Source: an uncultured Bacteroidales bacterium
GTDB lineage: Bacteria; Bacteroidota; Bacteroidia; Bacteroidales; UBA932
Assembly (NCBI GenBank): GCA_927798505.1
Contig: CAKMNE010000030.1
Span: forward strand, 1 to 12,419
Length of the DNA: 12,419 nt
Direction of reading: 5' to 3'
Part shown: piece by piece, positions 1 through 7,282 of the stretch
Layout: each line of letters begins with the position of its first letter
Position numbering within the stretch: position 1 is the first letter of the stretch
Program-made: the position numbers and the translations under genes
Notes under the pieces: generated by a model
What the model saw: only the letters and a program-made list of their open reading frames with translations
Databases searched by the model: none
Told to the model about the DNA's origin: nothing

Positions 1-2
1 TC

Positions 3-32
3 TTTAAAAGTCATTATTTTTCACTATTTTTG
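3..32 (+). promoter_or_regulatory. Candidate promoter for the CvpA-tsaB operon
   Basis: TATTTTTG at 25-32 is an exact match to the Bacteroidota -7 element TAnnTTTG. A weak -33-like TTTA lies at 3-6, giving an 18-nt spacer. The ATG at 72 is about 40 nt downstream, which leaves a short leader. The element also argues against translation from the in-frame TTG at 30, because that codon overlaps the -7 box. The match is by eye, and anything upstream of base 1 is unseen. Confidence 0.5.
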
Positions 33-71
33 AACCGCAAATATAACGATTTCAATCGCCAATTACAAACG

Positions 72-587
72 ATGAACACTTTGGACATAGTTATCCTCAT
101 TCTGATGATACCGGCCATTATCAGAGGAATTCAAAAGGGCCTTATCGAACAGATTGTTGCTTTTGCCTCACTTTTTGTGAGCGCATATCTGGCCTATCTT
201 TTCTCTGACAATGTCGGCAACTGGCTGTCTCAATACATCAGTGTTTCCCCTTCGGTGCTGTATGTGCTGTCTTTCGTTATTGTCATTGTTGTTACCGTCC
301 TGCTTTTCAACCTTTGTGCGAAGCTGATATCCGGTCTTATCAAGACAATCTCGCTGGGGTGGCTCAACAGTGCCCTCGGTCTGTTGTTCGCGATTTTCAA
401 CACGGCTGTAATCATCGGTCTGTTGCTCAGGATCTTTACGGATTTCAACACCAACACCCTGCACATGCAGACCGCCTGGCTGGATGAATCCTTCCTCTAC
501 GGCTGGATTAAATCACTGACCGATGCCATTTTCCCTTTCCTTGAGAACATTTTCTCCACTATCAGCAATGCTGCAGCAGAAATCTAG
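72..587 (+). CDS. CvpA family integral membrane protein
   Basis: This 171-residue, very hydrophobic protein has about four predicted membrane segments (roughly residues 4-18, 24-44, 62-84 and 99-118). The CvpA-family arrangement is visible: an early Asp in the first helix, then a short basic, Gly-containing loop (RGIQKGL, 18-24) before helix two. Family members are inner-membrane proteins of 160-200 residues. In enterobacteria CvpA is linked to colicin V production and envelope or bile stress, but its molecular activity is not settled. The ATG at 72 is preferred over an in-frame TTG at 30, which overlaps the -7 promoter element and would add 14 polar residues. The last 20 bp overlap the likely start of tsaB, so the two genes are probably co-transcribed and translationally coupled. 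No defects were seen. The family call is fairly secure; the cellular role is not. Confidence 0.82.
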   Translation: MNTLDIVILILMIPAIIRGIQKGLIEQIVAFASLFVSAYLAYLFSDNVGNWLSQYISVSPSVLYVLSFVIVIVVTVLLFNLCAKLISGLIKTISLGWLNSALGLLFAIFNTAVIIGLLLRIFTDFNTNTLHMQTAWLDESFLYGWIKSLTDAIFPFLENIFSTISNAAAEI

Positions 588-1275
588 AATCATTCTTATA
601 GAGACTTCGACCTCACTGTGCTCGGTGGCCCTTGCCGAGGACGGCCGTGTGGTTGCATACAGGGAGTCGGCTGAGCCGAGGGCTCACGCCGCTATGACGG
701 CTCCGTTTGTGAAAGAGGTACTGTCCGACTGCGGTCTCTCCGTGGGAGACTGCAGCGCGGTATGCGTAAGTTCCGGCCCCGGTTCCTACACGGGGCTTCG
801 CGTGGGAGTGTCCACGGCCAAGGGTCTGTGCTTCGGGGCTGGTCTGCCCCTGCTGAGTGTGGACACCATGGAAATACTCGTGTCCCAGGCCTTCCGCGAA
901 GGACTTGTTCCGGAGGGCTGCCGCTACATTGTCCCTATGATTGACGCCCGCAGGATGGAAGTTTATTCCTGCATCTACGACTGCGGCACCCGCACCCGCA
1001 TCAGCGGGGTGGCTCCGGTCGTGGTGGATGCAGGGACCTTTGAAGGAATCCTTTCCGAGGGTAAGGTCCTTTTTGTGGGAGATGGTGCGCTGAAGTGCCG
1101 CGAGACTATAGGCCATCCCGATGCCGTCTTTGCCCAGTGCTGCCCCAAGGCCTCTGCAATGGCAGCGCCGGCAACAGAAAAGTTCCGTGCCGGCGCCTTT
1201 GAGGATGTGGCCTATTTCGAACCCTTCTACCTGAAGGAGTTCATAGCTACCGTTTCAAAGAAGAATCTTTTTTAA
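568..1275 (+). CDS. tsaB: tRNA threonylcarbamoyladenosine biosynthesis protein TsaB
   Basis: TsaB is the scaffold partner of TsaD (with TsaE) in the complex that transfers threonylcarbamoyl to A37 of ANN-decoding tRNAs, making t6A in the cytoplasm. The 235-residue product shows the ASKHA-fold start (ILIETSTSLCSVAL, 9-22), the family signature GPGSYTGLRVG (70-80) and PMIDARRMEVY (123-133). Length matches the usual 230 or so. As expected for TsaB, it lacks the metal-binding His motif of TsaD. The ATG at 568 gives a start immediately before the conserved first strand. An upstream in-frame ATG at 523 would add 15 residues deep inside the CvpA gene and is less likely. The start overlaps the CvpA gene by 20 bp. 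The 3' end overlaps the minus-strand PEGA gene by 29 bp, an unusually tight convergent arrangement with no room for a conventional terminator. Confidence 0.93.
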   Translation: MLQQKSRIILIETSTSLCSVALAEDGRVVAYRESAEPRAHAAMTAPFVKEVLSDCGLSVGDCSAVCVSSGPGSYTGLRVGVSTAKGLCFGAGLPLLSVDTMEILVSQAFREGLVPEGCRYIVPMIDARRMEVYSCIYDCGTRTRISGVAPVVVDAGTFEGILSEGKVLFVGDGALKCRETIGHPDAVFAQCCPKASAMAAPATEKFRAGAFEDVAYFEPFYLKEFIATVSKKNLF

Positions 1276-2824
1276 CCTCCGGTTCTTCGTGGCAAGCTAC
1301 TTCCGGAATGCATTTTTTGCATTTCGGGCACTTGATTTGCCTGTCTTGAACCGCACTTTCGGTCATCTTCTCCAAATCTATCTCCTCTTCTACTTCTTTT
1401 TCTTCAACGGCTTCCTTTTCAACGGCTTCTTCTGCTACTTCTACCTTTTCAACTTCTTCTGCTGCTACTTCTTCCTTTTCAACTTCTTCTTCAACGGCTT
1501 CCTCTGCAACTTCTTCCTCGCAGCATGCTTCTACGACCGGCTCGCAGCGCTGCAGTTCGGCAATGACGCTCACGCGCATTGATTCGTTCATTGTAACTGT
1601 CTGGTGGAACGGTACATACCCTTCCTTGAACAGTTCTACGACATACTCCCCGTATTGTGCTTTCCTGATAATCAGCGGGCTTTCTCCGATTACCTTGCCG
1701 TCAATCATCACAGTGGCCTTGGCAGGGTAGCTGGTAACGATGATTGAGCCGAATACCGGTGCAGGGGAAGGTACGTCCACTGTGACTATCTCCACCTGAG
1801 GCTTGATTTCAACTGTCACGGCAGCGGAAGTGTAGCCCAGTTCGCGGCTTTCGAAAGAGTAGATTCCGGTTACGAGCTTTCCGGTCCATTCACCAGTGCC
1901 GAGCAGCCTTCCGTTAGCCCAAAGCTGGGCGTTGCGGTCTTCTGTGCGGACTGTGACCACGGCAAAGTTCGGATTCAGGCAAGGGGAAACCCTGACGGTG
2001 TCATTGTCCACAACCAGCACGTCTGCGGAGTAGTTCTCGTAGCTGTCCTTTGCCACAAGCAGCTTGTGCACGCCGCTGGTAAGGGGACCGACCGTCAGAG
2101 GCGCTTTGCCCTGATGCTCTCCGTCGATATAGATGTCGGCTCCGACCAGGTCGTCATTGCCAAGGTCAGTTACCTTCATCCAGCCGTTTGCGGCCCTCAG
2201 TGAGACTGCAACTTCGGACTTGGTCTCGCTACTGACAAGCACTTTGCCCACAGCAGGGTAGTAGCCCTTTGCGGACACCGTGTACTCGTGCATGCCCACA
2301 GTGGTGAGCTTTTGGGCCTCTCCGAGACGGGTGATCAGAGTCTCATTGTCCAGCTCCACGACTGCATTTGCAGGCTCCACGCTAAAGAGCACGAACTGCT
2401 GCTCCGGAACTACAACTTCCTTAGGTTCAGGCTCTTCCATAGGGGCCGGAGCCGGTGTTGAAACCAGATCGAGTTTGTAGGTTTTGCCGGATTTGATTTT
2501 TTCAGGAAATTCGTATTCCAACTCAGCCCCGGTAGCGGGGTCGGTGATTTTCATGGACTTCTGGTAGGCCCTGACATAGCAAATCACAGGCTGCACGGCA
2601 ACAGCCTCGGCATCGGTCAGACAGCTAGCTTTCTGTCCCTCTATGGAAAGTTTTACCACTGCATATTTGCGACCCTTCACATCCTTTTTGGCAGTAGCCT
2701 TGGCGGAAGCGGTCTTGTCCTTCTTGAGGAGTCCGAAATCCTTCACGGTCAGACTCTGTGCGTTTGCACCGGCGCAAAGCAGCACGGAAAGAGCAACGCT
2801 CAGAATGGCTTTCAATGTTTTCAT
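1247..2824 (-). CDS. Exported PEGA-repeat protein with acidic decapeptide repeats and Cys-rich tail
   Basis: The 525-residue protein starts with a Sec signal peptide (1-22, probable cleavage after ANA). An N-terminal domain (about 24-120) is followed by a Pro/Glu linker and four PEGA-like beta repeats at about 143-209, 213-280, 285-345 and 355-422. The second (IYIDGEHQGKAPL, 231-243) and fourth (VMIDGKVIGESPL, 372-384) carry the clearest xIDGxxxGxxPL core. PEGA modules are small extracytoplasmic domains, often in surface-layer or envelope proteins. Residues about 432-485 are almost entirely Glu, Val, Ala and Lys in ten-residue repeats. The tail holds four cysteines (499, 502, 505, 511) in a KCPKCKKC context. 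The ATG at 2824 is one base after the stop of the DUF389 gene (TAA-T-ATG), so coupled translation is likely; an upstream in-frame ATG would lie inside that gene and lose the signal peptide. The role is unknown; a periplasmic or surface scaffold is possible. Confidence 0.85.
   Translation of the reverse strand: MKTLKAILSVALSVLLCAGANAQSLTVKDFGLLKKDKTASAKATAKKDVKGRKYAVVKLSIEGQKASCLTDAEAVAVQPVICYVRAYQKSMKITDPATGAELEYEFPEKIKSGKTYKLDLVSTPAPAPMEEPEPKEVVVPEQQFVLFSVEPANAVVELDNETLITRLGEAQKLTTVGMHEYTVSAKGYYPAVGKVLVSSETKSEVAVSLRAANGWMKVTDLGNDDLVGADIYIDGEHQGKAPLTVGPLTSGVHKLLVAKDSYENYSADVLVVDNDTVRVSPCLNPNFAVVTVRTEDRNAQLWANGRLLGTGEWTGKLVTGIYSFESRELGYTSAAVTVEIKPQVEIVTVDVPSPAPVFGSIIVTSYPAKATVMIDGKVIGESPLIIRKAQYGEYVVELFKEGYVPFHQTVTMNESMRVSVIAELQRCEPVVEACCEEEVAEEAVEEEVEKEEVAAEEVEKVEVAEEAVEKEAVEEKEVEEEIDLEKMTESAVQDRQIKCPKCKKCIPEVACHEEPEVKKDSSLKR
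1384..1503. repeat. Four imperfect 30-bp tandem units inside the PEGA gene
   Basis: The 10-mer CCTTTTCAAC recurs exactly at 1414, 1444 and 1474, a 30-bp period. A more diverged unit starts at 1384 (8 of 10 matches). On the minus strand these encode four ten-residue blocks (residues 441-480) that mostly end in EVEK or AVEK. Since 30 is a multiple of three, gain or loss of units would keep the reading frame. Confidence 0.85.
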
Positions 2825-2825
2825 A

Positions 2826-4202
2826 TTATTCCTGTTTTTGTGTGGATTCATATATAGTCTGCAGCACAACCACTCTGTCGGAAGACAGTCGTATGCGCAG
2901 CCAGTTCTGCATTTTCTGCATTTCGGCATCGCTCAGCGGCTCGGTGCACTGCATCAAGGCCACTATTGCATCCTGCTTGACTCCGCTCTTGGAGTCTATG
3001 CTCTGGCCTCTTGTGAGCACCACGGCCGCAACCTTCTCGTACTGTGAGCATATTTCCATTGCAACCAGCTCCGAAGGCAGTTCCTTCTCCTTGTAGGCGC
3101 GTATGGTGGTGTCCATCTTCGCTATTGTCTCCTGGAGGGACTCTATGGTCCTGGTGTTGTTCTGGTAAATGCCCTTCATAAGGTCGGCATCCAAACCATA
3201 TCCGCCCTTAACCGCCGCGTCTTCCTGGATGAAGACCTGGTTGCGTGCTATCCCAAGGTTCTCCGCATCCGCGTAGATGCGCTCGCGCTCCGAAGTGCCC
3301 AAGGCCTCGCCGGCAACATAGAGCTCTACCGTAGGCGTCTTGCCTTCGTGGTCGGTCTGGTAGTTGAAGATGTAGCTGCGCCCTATGACCTTGTTGCGCT
3401 CCACAAGGGTCTGCACACTCCTGTCGAAGTTGCTCTGCTTCACTATGTTGACTGCGGAGATGATGCTGGGCACAATGATTATGGTCATTATGATGCCTAT
3501 AGCGCGGTTGGTCCTTCTGACCTTGGCCTCATCCGCATCCGCCATTATGCTTGGAAACCTGAGGTACTTGACTACGATGAAGGTGGCAAGGGCTATGAAG
3601 ATGCTGTTGATGATGAACAGGTACAGCGCACCGCTGATGAAATGCCAGTTGAGGGTCGCGAGTCCGAAGCCCACCGTACAAAGAGGCGGCATAAGGGCTG
3701 TGGCAATCGCAACTCCCGCCAGCACGGTTCCCTTCTCCCTGCGGGAGTTTTCAAGCATGCCCGCAACTCCGCCGAAGGTGGCGATGAGTACGTCGTATAT
3801 GGTAGGGTTGGTGCGGGCGAGAAGCTCCGTCTGCTGGGTAAGCTGCAGAGGGGAGATTATGAAATACAGGGTGGATGCGAGGATGGAGATAAGCACCATC
3901 ACCCCGAAATTCTTGAGGGACAGTTTGATGAGGGCGGTGTCATTGGTTCCGAGACCAAGGCCGAAGCCCAGGATAGGGCCCATCAGAGGGGATATGAGCA
4001 TCGCGCCTATGATGACCGGGATGGAGTTGAGGTTCAGTCCTACCGACGCAATGATGATTGCGCAGGCAAGAATGAAAACATTTGGTCCGCGGAAAGGAAC
4101 GCTGCTGCGTATGGCGGTGCTGGCCGCGCCTCTGTCGATGTGGTCGGACATATTGACCAGCCCCTTGAACTGTTTAACCAGTTTGACTAAATCCAGTTTC
4201 AT
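2826..4202 (-). CDS. DUF389 family integral membrane protein
   Basis: The 458-residue protein has a membrane N-terminal half and a soluble C-terminal half. Hydrophobic segments lie near residues 42-58, 61-84, 98-116, 138-150, 159-181, 188-211 and 235-254. The family-typical runs GAMLISPLMGPILG (66-79) and ATALMPPL (167-174) are present, both with helix-breaking prolines inside membrane segments. DUF389 (TIGR00341-like) proteins are widespread and their substrate or function is unknown. The C-terminal region (about 255-458) has two long charged stretches and no recognised domain; many relatives stop soon after the last helix, so this tail may be lineage-specific. The ATG at 4202 is 35 nt from a TAnnTTTG box. 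The downstream PEGA gene starts one base after the stop, so the two probably form one operon and may act together at the envelope. Confidence 0.85.
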   Translation of the reverse strand: MKLDLVKLVKQFKGLVNMSDHIDRGAASTAIRSSVPFRGPNVFILACAIIIASVGLNLNSIPVIIGAMLISPLMGPILGFGLGLGTNDTALIKLSLKNFGVMVLISILASTLYFIISPLQLTQQTELLARTNPTIYDVLIATFGGVAGMLENSRREKGTVLAGVAIATALMPPLCTVGFGLATLNWHFISGALYLFIINSIFIALATFIVVKYLRFPSIMADADEAKVRRTNRAIGIIMTIIIVPSIISAVNIVKQSNFDRSVQTLVERNKVIGRSYIFNYQTDHEGKTPTVELYVAGEALGTSERERIYADAENLGIARNQVFIQEDAAVKGGYGLDADLMKGIYQNNTRTIESLQETIAKMDTTIRAYKEKELPSELVAMEICSQYEKVAAVVLTRGQSIDSKSGVKQDAIVALMQCTEPLSDAEMQKMQNWLRIRLSSDRVVVLQTIYESTQKQE

Positions 4203-4236
4203 GCTTGAATATCGCTGTTAGTACCTAATATCCTCG

Positions 4237-4244
4237 CAAATATA
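4237..4244 (-). promoter_or_regulatory. Candidate -7 promoter element for the DUF389-PEGA operon
   Basis: Read on the minus strand, the sequence is TATATTTG, an exact match to the Bacteroidota -7 consensus TAnnTTTG, 35 nt before the ATG at 4202. No good -33 TTTG was seen at 19-21 nt upstream. Only 12 bp separate it from the oppositely directed element at 4257-4264. Confidence 0.5.
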
Positions 4245-4256
4245 CAAAATAGTTGG

Positions 4257-4264
4257 TATCTTTG
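4257..4264 (+). promoter_or_regulatory. Candidate -7 promoter element for the EF-hand membrane protein gene
   Basis: TATCTTTG matches the Bacteroidota -7 consensus TAnnTTTG exactly and lies 25 nt before the ATG at 4290, giving a leader of about 20 nt. The expected -33 position (near 4234-4237) has no TTTG and overlaps the -7 element of the divergent minus-strand promoter. Confidence 0.5.
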
Positions 4265-4289
4265 GCGATGCACATATACACACTATTTT

Positions 4290-6422
4290 ATGGAGACTAA
4301 ATACCCTTGGCGCTATTGCTCCCTCGGCGGAGTAACCCGCGTAAAACTCAGTACCGGCGAGGATATCGCCCATCTCGGCGAACTCGACCAGAAACTTTGG
4401 ACTGTCCTGAGCTGTCCTGTTGACGGACTTATTTTCGACAGGAAGACACTTGAGATTCTCGATTCCGACAAAGACGGCAGAATCCGTGTCGGAGAAGTCG
4501 TTGCAGCCGCGCAGTGGCTCACCTCCGTTGTAAAGGACAGGGATTTGATTCTCAAAGGAAGTGATTCCCTCCCTCTGGACAGTATCAACACCGACGATCC
4601 TACCGGTGAAAGGCTTGCAAGAAGCGCAAGGCGGATTCTCTCCAATCTCGGTCTTGAAAAGAATGAGATTTCCCTTGCCGACACCTGCGACAGCGTCAGG
4701 ATCTTCGAAAAGACCACGGCCAACGGTGACGGCATCGTCTGCGCCGACGCAGGTCAGGACCCTCAGGTGCGCGAGGCCATCGAGGCCGCTGTGGCTACCG
4801 TCGGTTCAAAGACCGACCGCAGCGGGGCGCCGGGAGTGGACGCCGGCATCGTAGAGAAGTTCTACTCCGAGCTCGCCGCCCACAAGGCCTGGAAGGCCGC
4901 CTGCACCGCTGACATGCTCCCTTACGGGGAGTCCACCCCTGCCGCCCTCGCTGCGGTCGATGCCATAGCCGCAAAGGTGGAGGATTATTTCATCCGCTGC
5001 CATCTTATCGCCTTCAACGGAGACTGTGCCGCCGCCCTCGACTCTTCCGCCGCAACCATCGGCGCCCTTGGCCAGGCGGACCTCAACGGCAAGACGGCCG
5101 AAATCGCCACCTGTCCCCTTGCCCATCCGACAGCCGAGGCACAGCTGCCTCTGGATGCTGTCAATCCTGCCTGGGAGAGCGCTTTCGCAAAGTTCCGCGA
5201 AGAAGTGTTCGATAAGACTTATCCTAAGAAGAAAGTGCTCACCGAGGAGCAGTGGAGGAGCATACTCGCAAGCTTCGGCCCATACAGGAGCTGGCTTGCC
5301 TCCAAGGCCGGATGCTGCGTCGAGAGCCTGGGCGATGCAAAGATAGATGAGCTGCTTGCCTCTGACAAAAAAGCTGATATCCTGGCACTTATCGATGCGG
5401 ATCTGGCAGTGGCGCAGGAAGCGGATTCCATCGATGAGGTGAACAAGCTGATGCACCTGTACCGCTATTTCTTCGAATTCCTGGAGAATTACGTAATCTT
5501 CGGTGCCTTCTACGACAAGAACCGCAAGTCCGTATTCGAAGCGGGCAAGCTCTACATAGACCAGCGCTGCCTCGAACTCTGCATCAATGTGGCGGATATG
5601 GGCAAGCAGGCGGATATGGCTTCGCTCAGCGGAATGTACATCATCTACTGCAACTGCGTCTCCAAGAAGACGGGAAAGACCGCTACGATTGCGGCCATAC
5701 TTACCGACGGGGATGTAGATAACCTGCGCGTAGGTATGAACTGCGTTTACTATGACCGCGACGGCCTCGACTACGACGCTGTCATCACCAAGCTGGTGGA
5801 CAATCCGGTCAGTGTACGCCAGGCCTTCTGGGCGCCTTACCGCAAGCTTGCACGCACGATTTCCGACCGCATCAACAAGAGCGCGGCAGAGAAGGATGCC
5901 AAGGTTACCGCAGCCCTCACGGACAAGGCCAACAATTTCGATGTCGCCAAAGCCAAAGAAGAAGCTGCCGCTGCCCAGGCCGCACCGAAGCAGAGCTTCG
6001 ATATCGCCAAGTTTGCCGGTATCTTTGCCGCCTTGGGTATGGCTGTAGGCTTCATCGGCTCCGCACTCGCGAAGCTCATTCATCCTTGGTACACTCCTTT
6101 CATCGTGCTTGTGGTGCTGGTTGTAGTCATTTCCGGACCTTCGATGTTCATTGCCTGGACCAAGCTGCGCAAGCGCAACCTCGGCCCTGTGCTCAATGCC
6201 AACGGTTGGGCCATCAACTCCAGGGTGCTGGTGAACATAGTCTTCGGCGCAACCCTCACCACCCTTGCCAAGTATCCTAAGCTTGCCAAGTCTTCCGACC
6301 CTTATATCCAGAAGAAATCCCCTTGGCCGGCCGTCATATTCATATTCCTCCTTGTCCTTGTTGCCGTCGGACTCGTACTCTATTTCACCGGCAACCTCGG
6401 ATGGTTGGGAATTACTAAATAG
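4290..6422 (+). CDS. EF-hand-containing membrane-anchored protein of unknown function
   Basis: The 710-residue protein begins without a signal peptide. It has a canonical EF-hand loop at 58-69 (DSDKDGRIRVGE: Asp at loop positions 1, 3 and 5, Gly 6, Ile 8, Glu 12), so calcium binding is expected. A second, degenerate loop-like stretch (TANGDGIV) sits at about 143-150. A long, probably mainly helical soluble region follows, with recurrent Ala-rich segments and scattered Cys (about 200-560). The C-terminus carries membrane segments near 573-597, 602-623 and 680-700, with a basic loop (KLRKRN) after the second. The likely topology is a large cytoplasmic body held at the inner membrane. I recall similar EF-hand proteins of this size in Bacteroides, but I know no assigned function. 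The gene is transcribed divergently from the DUF389 operon. Only 3 nt separate its stop from the remnant gene that follows. The reading frame appears intact. Confidence 0.85.
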   Translation: METKYPWRYCSLGGVTRVKLSTGEDIAHLGELDQKLWTVLSCPVDGLIFDRKTLEILDSDKDGRIRVGEVVAAAQWLTSVVKDRDLILKGSDSLPLDSINTDDPTGERLARSARRILSNLGLEKNEISLADTCDSVRIFEKTTANGDGIVCADAGQDPQVREAIEAAVATVGSKTDRSGAPGVDAGIVEKFYSELAAHKAWKAACTADMLPYGESTPAALAAVDAIAAKVEDYFIRCHLIAFNGDCAAALDSSAATIGALGQADLNGKTAEIATCPLAHPTAEAQLPLDAVNPAWESAFAKFREEVFDKTYPKKKVLTEEQWRSILASFGPYRSWLASKAGCCVESLGDAKIDELLASDKKADILALIDADLAVAQEADSIDEVNKLMHLYRYFFEFLENYVIFGAFYDKNRKSVFEAGKLYIDQRCLELCINVADMGKQADMASLSGMYIIYCNCVSKKTGKTATIAAILTDGDVDNLRVGMNCVYYDRDGLDYDAVITKLVDNPVSVRQAFWAPYRKLARTISDRINKSAAEKDAKVTAALTDKANNFDVAKAKEEAAAAQAAPKQSFDIAKFAGIFAALGMAVGFIGSALAKLIHPWYTPFIVLVVLVVVISGPSMFIAWTKLRKRNLGPVLNANGWAINSRVLVNIVFGATLTTLAKYPKLAKSSDPYIQKKSPWPAVIFIFLLVLVAVGLVLYFTGNLGWLGITK

Positions 6423-6425
6423 CTT

Positions 6426-6796
6426 ATGAACAAGAATTTACGCGGAGCTGCGGCGCTCCTACTGTCGCTCGCAATATTTGGCGGATGCTGCAACGGCAGC
6501 GCTCTGCTCAAGACCACGGCTATCCGGCTCCGGCGGTTTACAGCGGTCCGGAGGCCTACAAGGAGCTGTGTCTCAGAGATGATATTGACCTGGTTTATGT
6601 ATGCACCGACTGGGCACACCACGTGCCGGTTGCACTCTGCGCTATGGAGCACGGCAAACACGTTGCCGTCGAGGTGCCTTCCGCCAATTCCCTCAAGGAA
6701 TGCTGGGACCTTGTCAATACCTCCGAGCGTACCCGCAGGCACTGCGTGATTCTGGAGAACTGCTGCTATGATTTCTTCGAGATGATGGCAATGTGA
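6426..6796 (+). pseudogene. Remnant of a GH109-like Gfo/Idh/MocA family gene
   Basis: The ATG at 6426 opens a lipoprotein-like signal peptide (MNKNLRGAAALLLSLAIFGGC, Cys at 21 or 22). After a few more residues the frame changes. From about 6512 a second frame encodes DHGYPAPAVYSG, then DIDLVYVCTDWAHHVPVAL, HGKHVAVEVPSA, and RHCVILENCCYDFFEM. This is the central part of Gfo/Idh/MocA oxidoreductases of the GH109 type (NAD-dependent alpha-N-acetylgalactosaminidases). The family's N-terminal Rossmann GxGxxG region, about 90 residues, is missing, and so is the whole C-terminal catalytic domain after FFEM. Restoring one G at 6512 would give ALLKDHGY, so a one-base loss there is the simplest explanation of the frameshift. 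The gene therefore shows an internal deletion, a frameshift and a truncation, and cannot make a working enzyme. It begins 3 nt after the EF-hand gene with no promoter of its own visible. Confidence 0.78.
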
Positions 6797-7266
6797 CGGC
6801 GACGGCTTCTACCACTATCCCGGAGTCTGTCCCCATTGTTGATGTGATGCTCAAGCACGAGAGGGATTCGCTCTACAGTGCTTATGTTGTGCTTGAGAAG
6901 GTGGAGGAAGCTGCATTCTGCCGCTTTTTTGTGAGGTTGAATGATACTTTCTGGGTGCCTTCCCTTTTCGGGAATTTTGTTTATTCTTCAGCAGAGGATG
7001 AACCTGACAAGGTGCTTTTGCGTCGGGGGTACGATCTTGATATGCGGGACTATGTGTCGAATTTCATTTCCGGGGAGACCGTTGAGGTGAAGCTCTGCAC
7101 TATGACTGAGCCTATGTACAAGTACTGGCAGGATTTCGACAATAATCTTTTCTATGGCCGCACTCCGTTTTTCCCTGCCAAGTCCAACCCCGCCAGCAAC
7201 CTGCTCGGTGCCGTAGGCTACTTCGCCGGCTACGGCTGCTCCACCGCCAGCTTCGTCGTCCCGTAA
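6793..7266 (+). pseudogene. C-terminal fragment of a DUF4249 family protein
   Basis: From 6793 (a GTG overlapping the TGA that closes the GH109 frame) runs a 157-residue open frame. It resembles the last half or so of DUF4249 proteins: TIPESVPIVDV at the start, a FFVRLND segment, MRDYVSNFISGETVEVKL, then GAVGYFAGYGCSTASFVV at the C-terminus. Intact DUF4249 proteins are exported lipoproteins of roughly 270-400 residues, usually encoded next to a TonB-dependent receptor. Here the signal peptide, the N-terminal domain and the receptor neighbour are all absent. The fragment abuts the GH109 remnant directly, so two unrelated coding sequences were joined by a deletion or recombination near 6785-6796. 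It could be translated from the GTG, but the product would lack an export signal. The family call rests on remembered motif patterns and is moderately sure. Confidence 0.68.
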
Positions 7267-7282
7267 TCACCCGGTAATCCTC

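Noticed and set aside
30..71. TTG start for the CvpA protein, adding 14 residues
   Set aside because: The codon overlaps the -7 promoter box at 25-32, and the added residues are polar and unlike the family N-terminus.
523..567. Upstream ATG for TsaB
   Set aside because: It would add 15 residues before the conserved first strand and overlap the CvpA gene by 65 bp; the ATG at 568 gives the usual family start.
1384..1503. Possible CRISPR-like array
   Set aside because: The units are contiguous without unique spacers and encode in-frame acidic decapeptides.
2825..2929. Upstream start for the PEGA protein
   Set aside because: It would place 35 residues inside the DUF389 coding sequence and bury the clear signal peptide that begins at 2824.
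3348..4221. Long plus-strand open frames opposite the DUF389 gene
   Set aside because: They are antisense shadows with no family motifs; the minus-strand frame has coherent membrane helices and DUF389 motifs.
4806..6083. 425-codon minus-strand open frame opposite the EF-hand gene
   Set aside because: It has no domain, promoter or start context; it arises from GC-rich codon bias of the real plus-strand gene.
6426..6749. Programmed frameshift making a functional GH109 protein
   Set aside because: The Rossmann nucleotide-binding region and the whole C-terminal domain are missing, so no frameshift could restore an enzyme, and no slippery heptamer is seen.
6793..6796. GTGA overlap read as translational coupling of two real genes
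   Set aside because: Both frames are truncated parts of unrelated families, so the overlap is more likely an accident of the junction.
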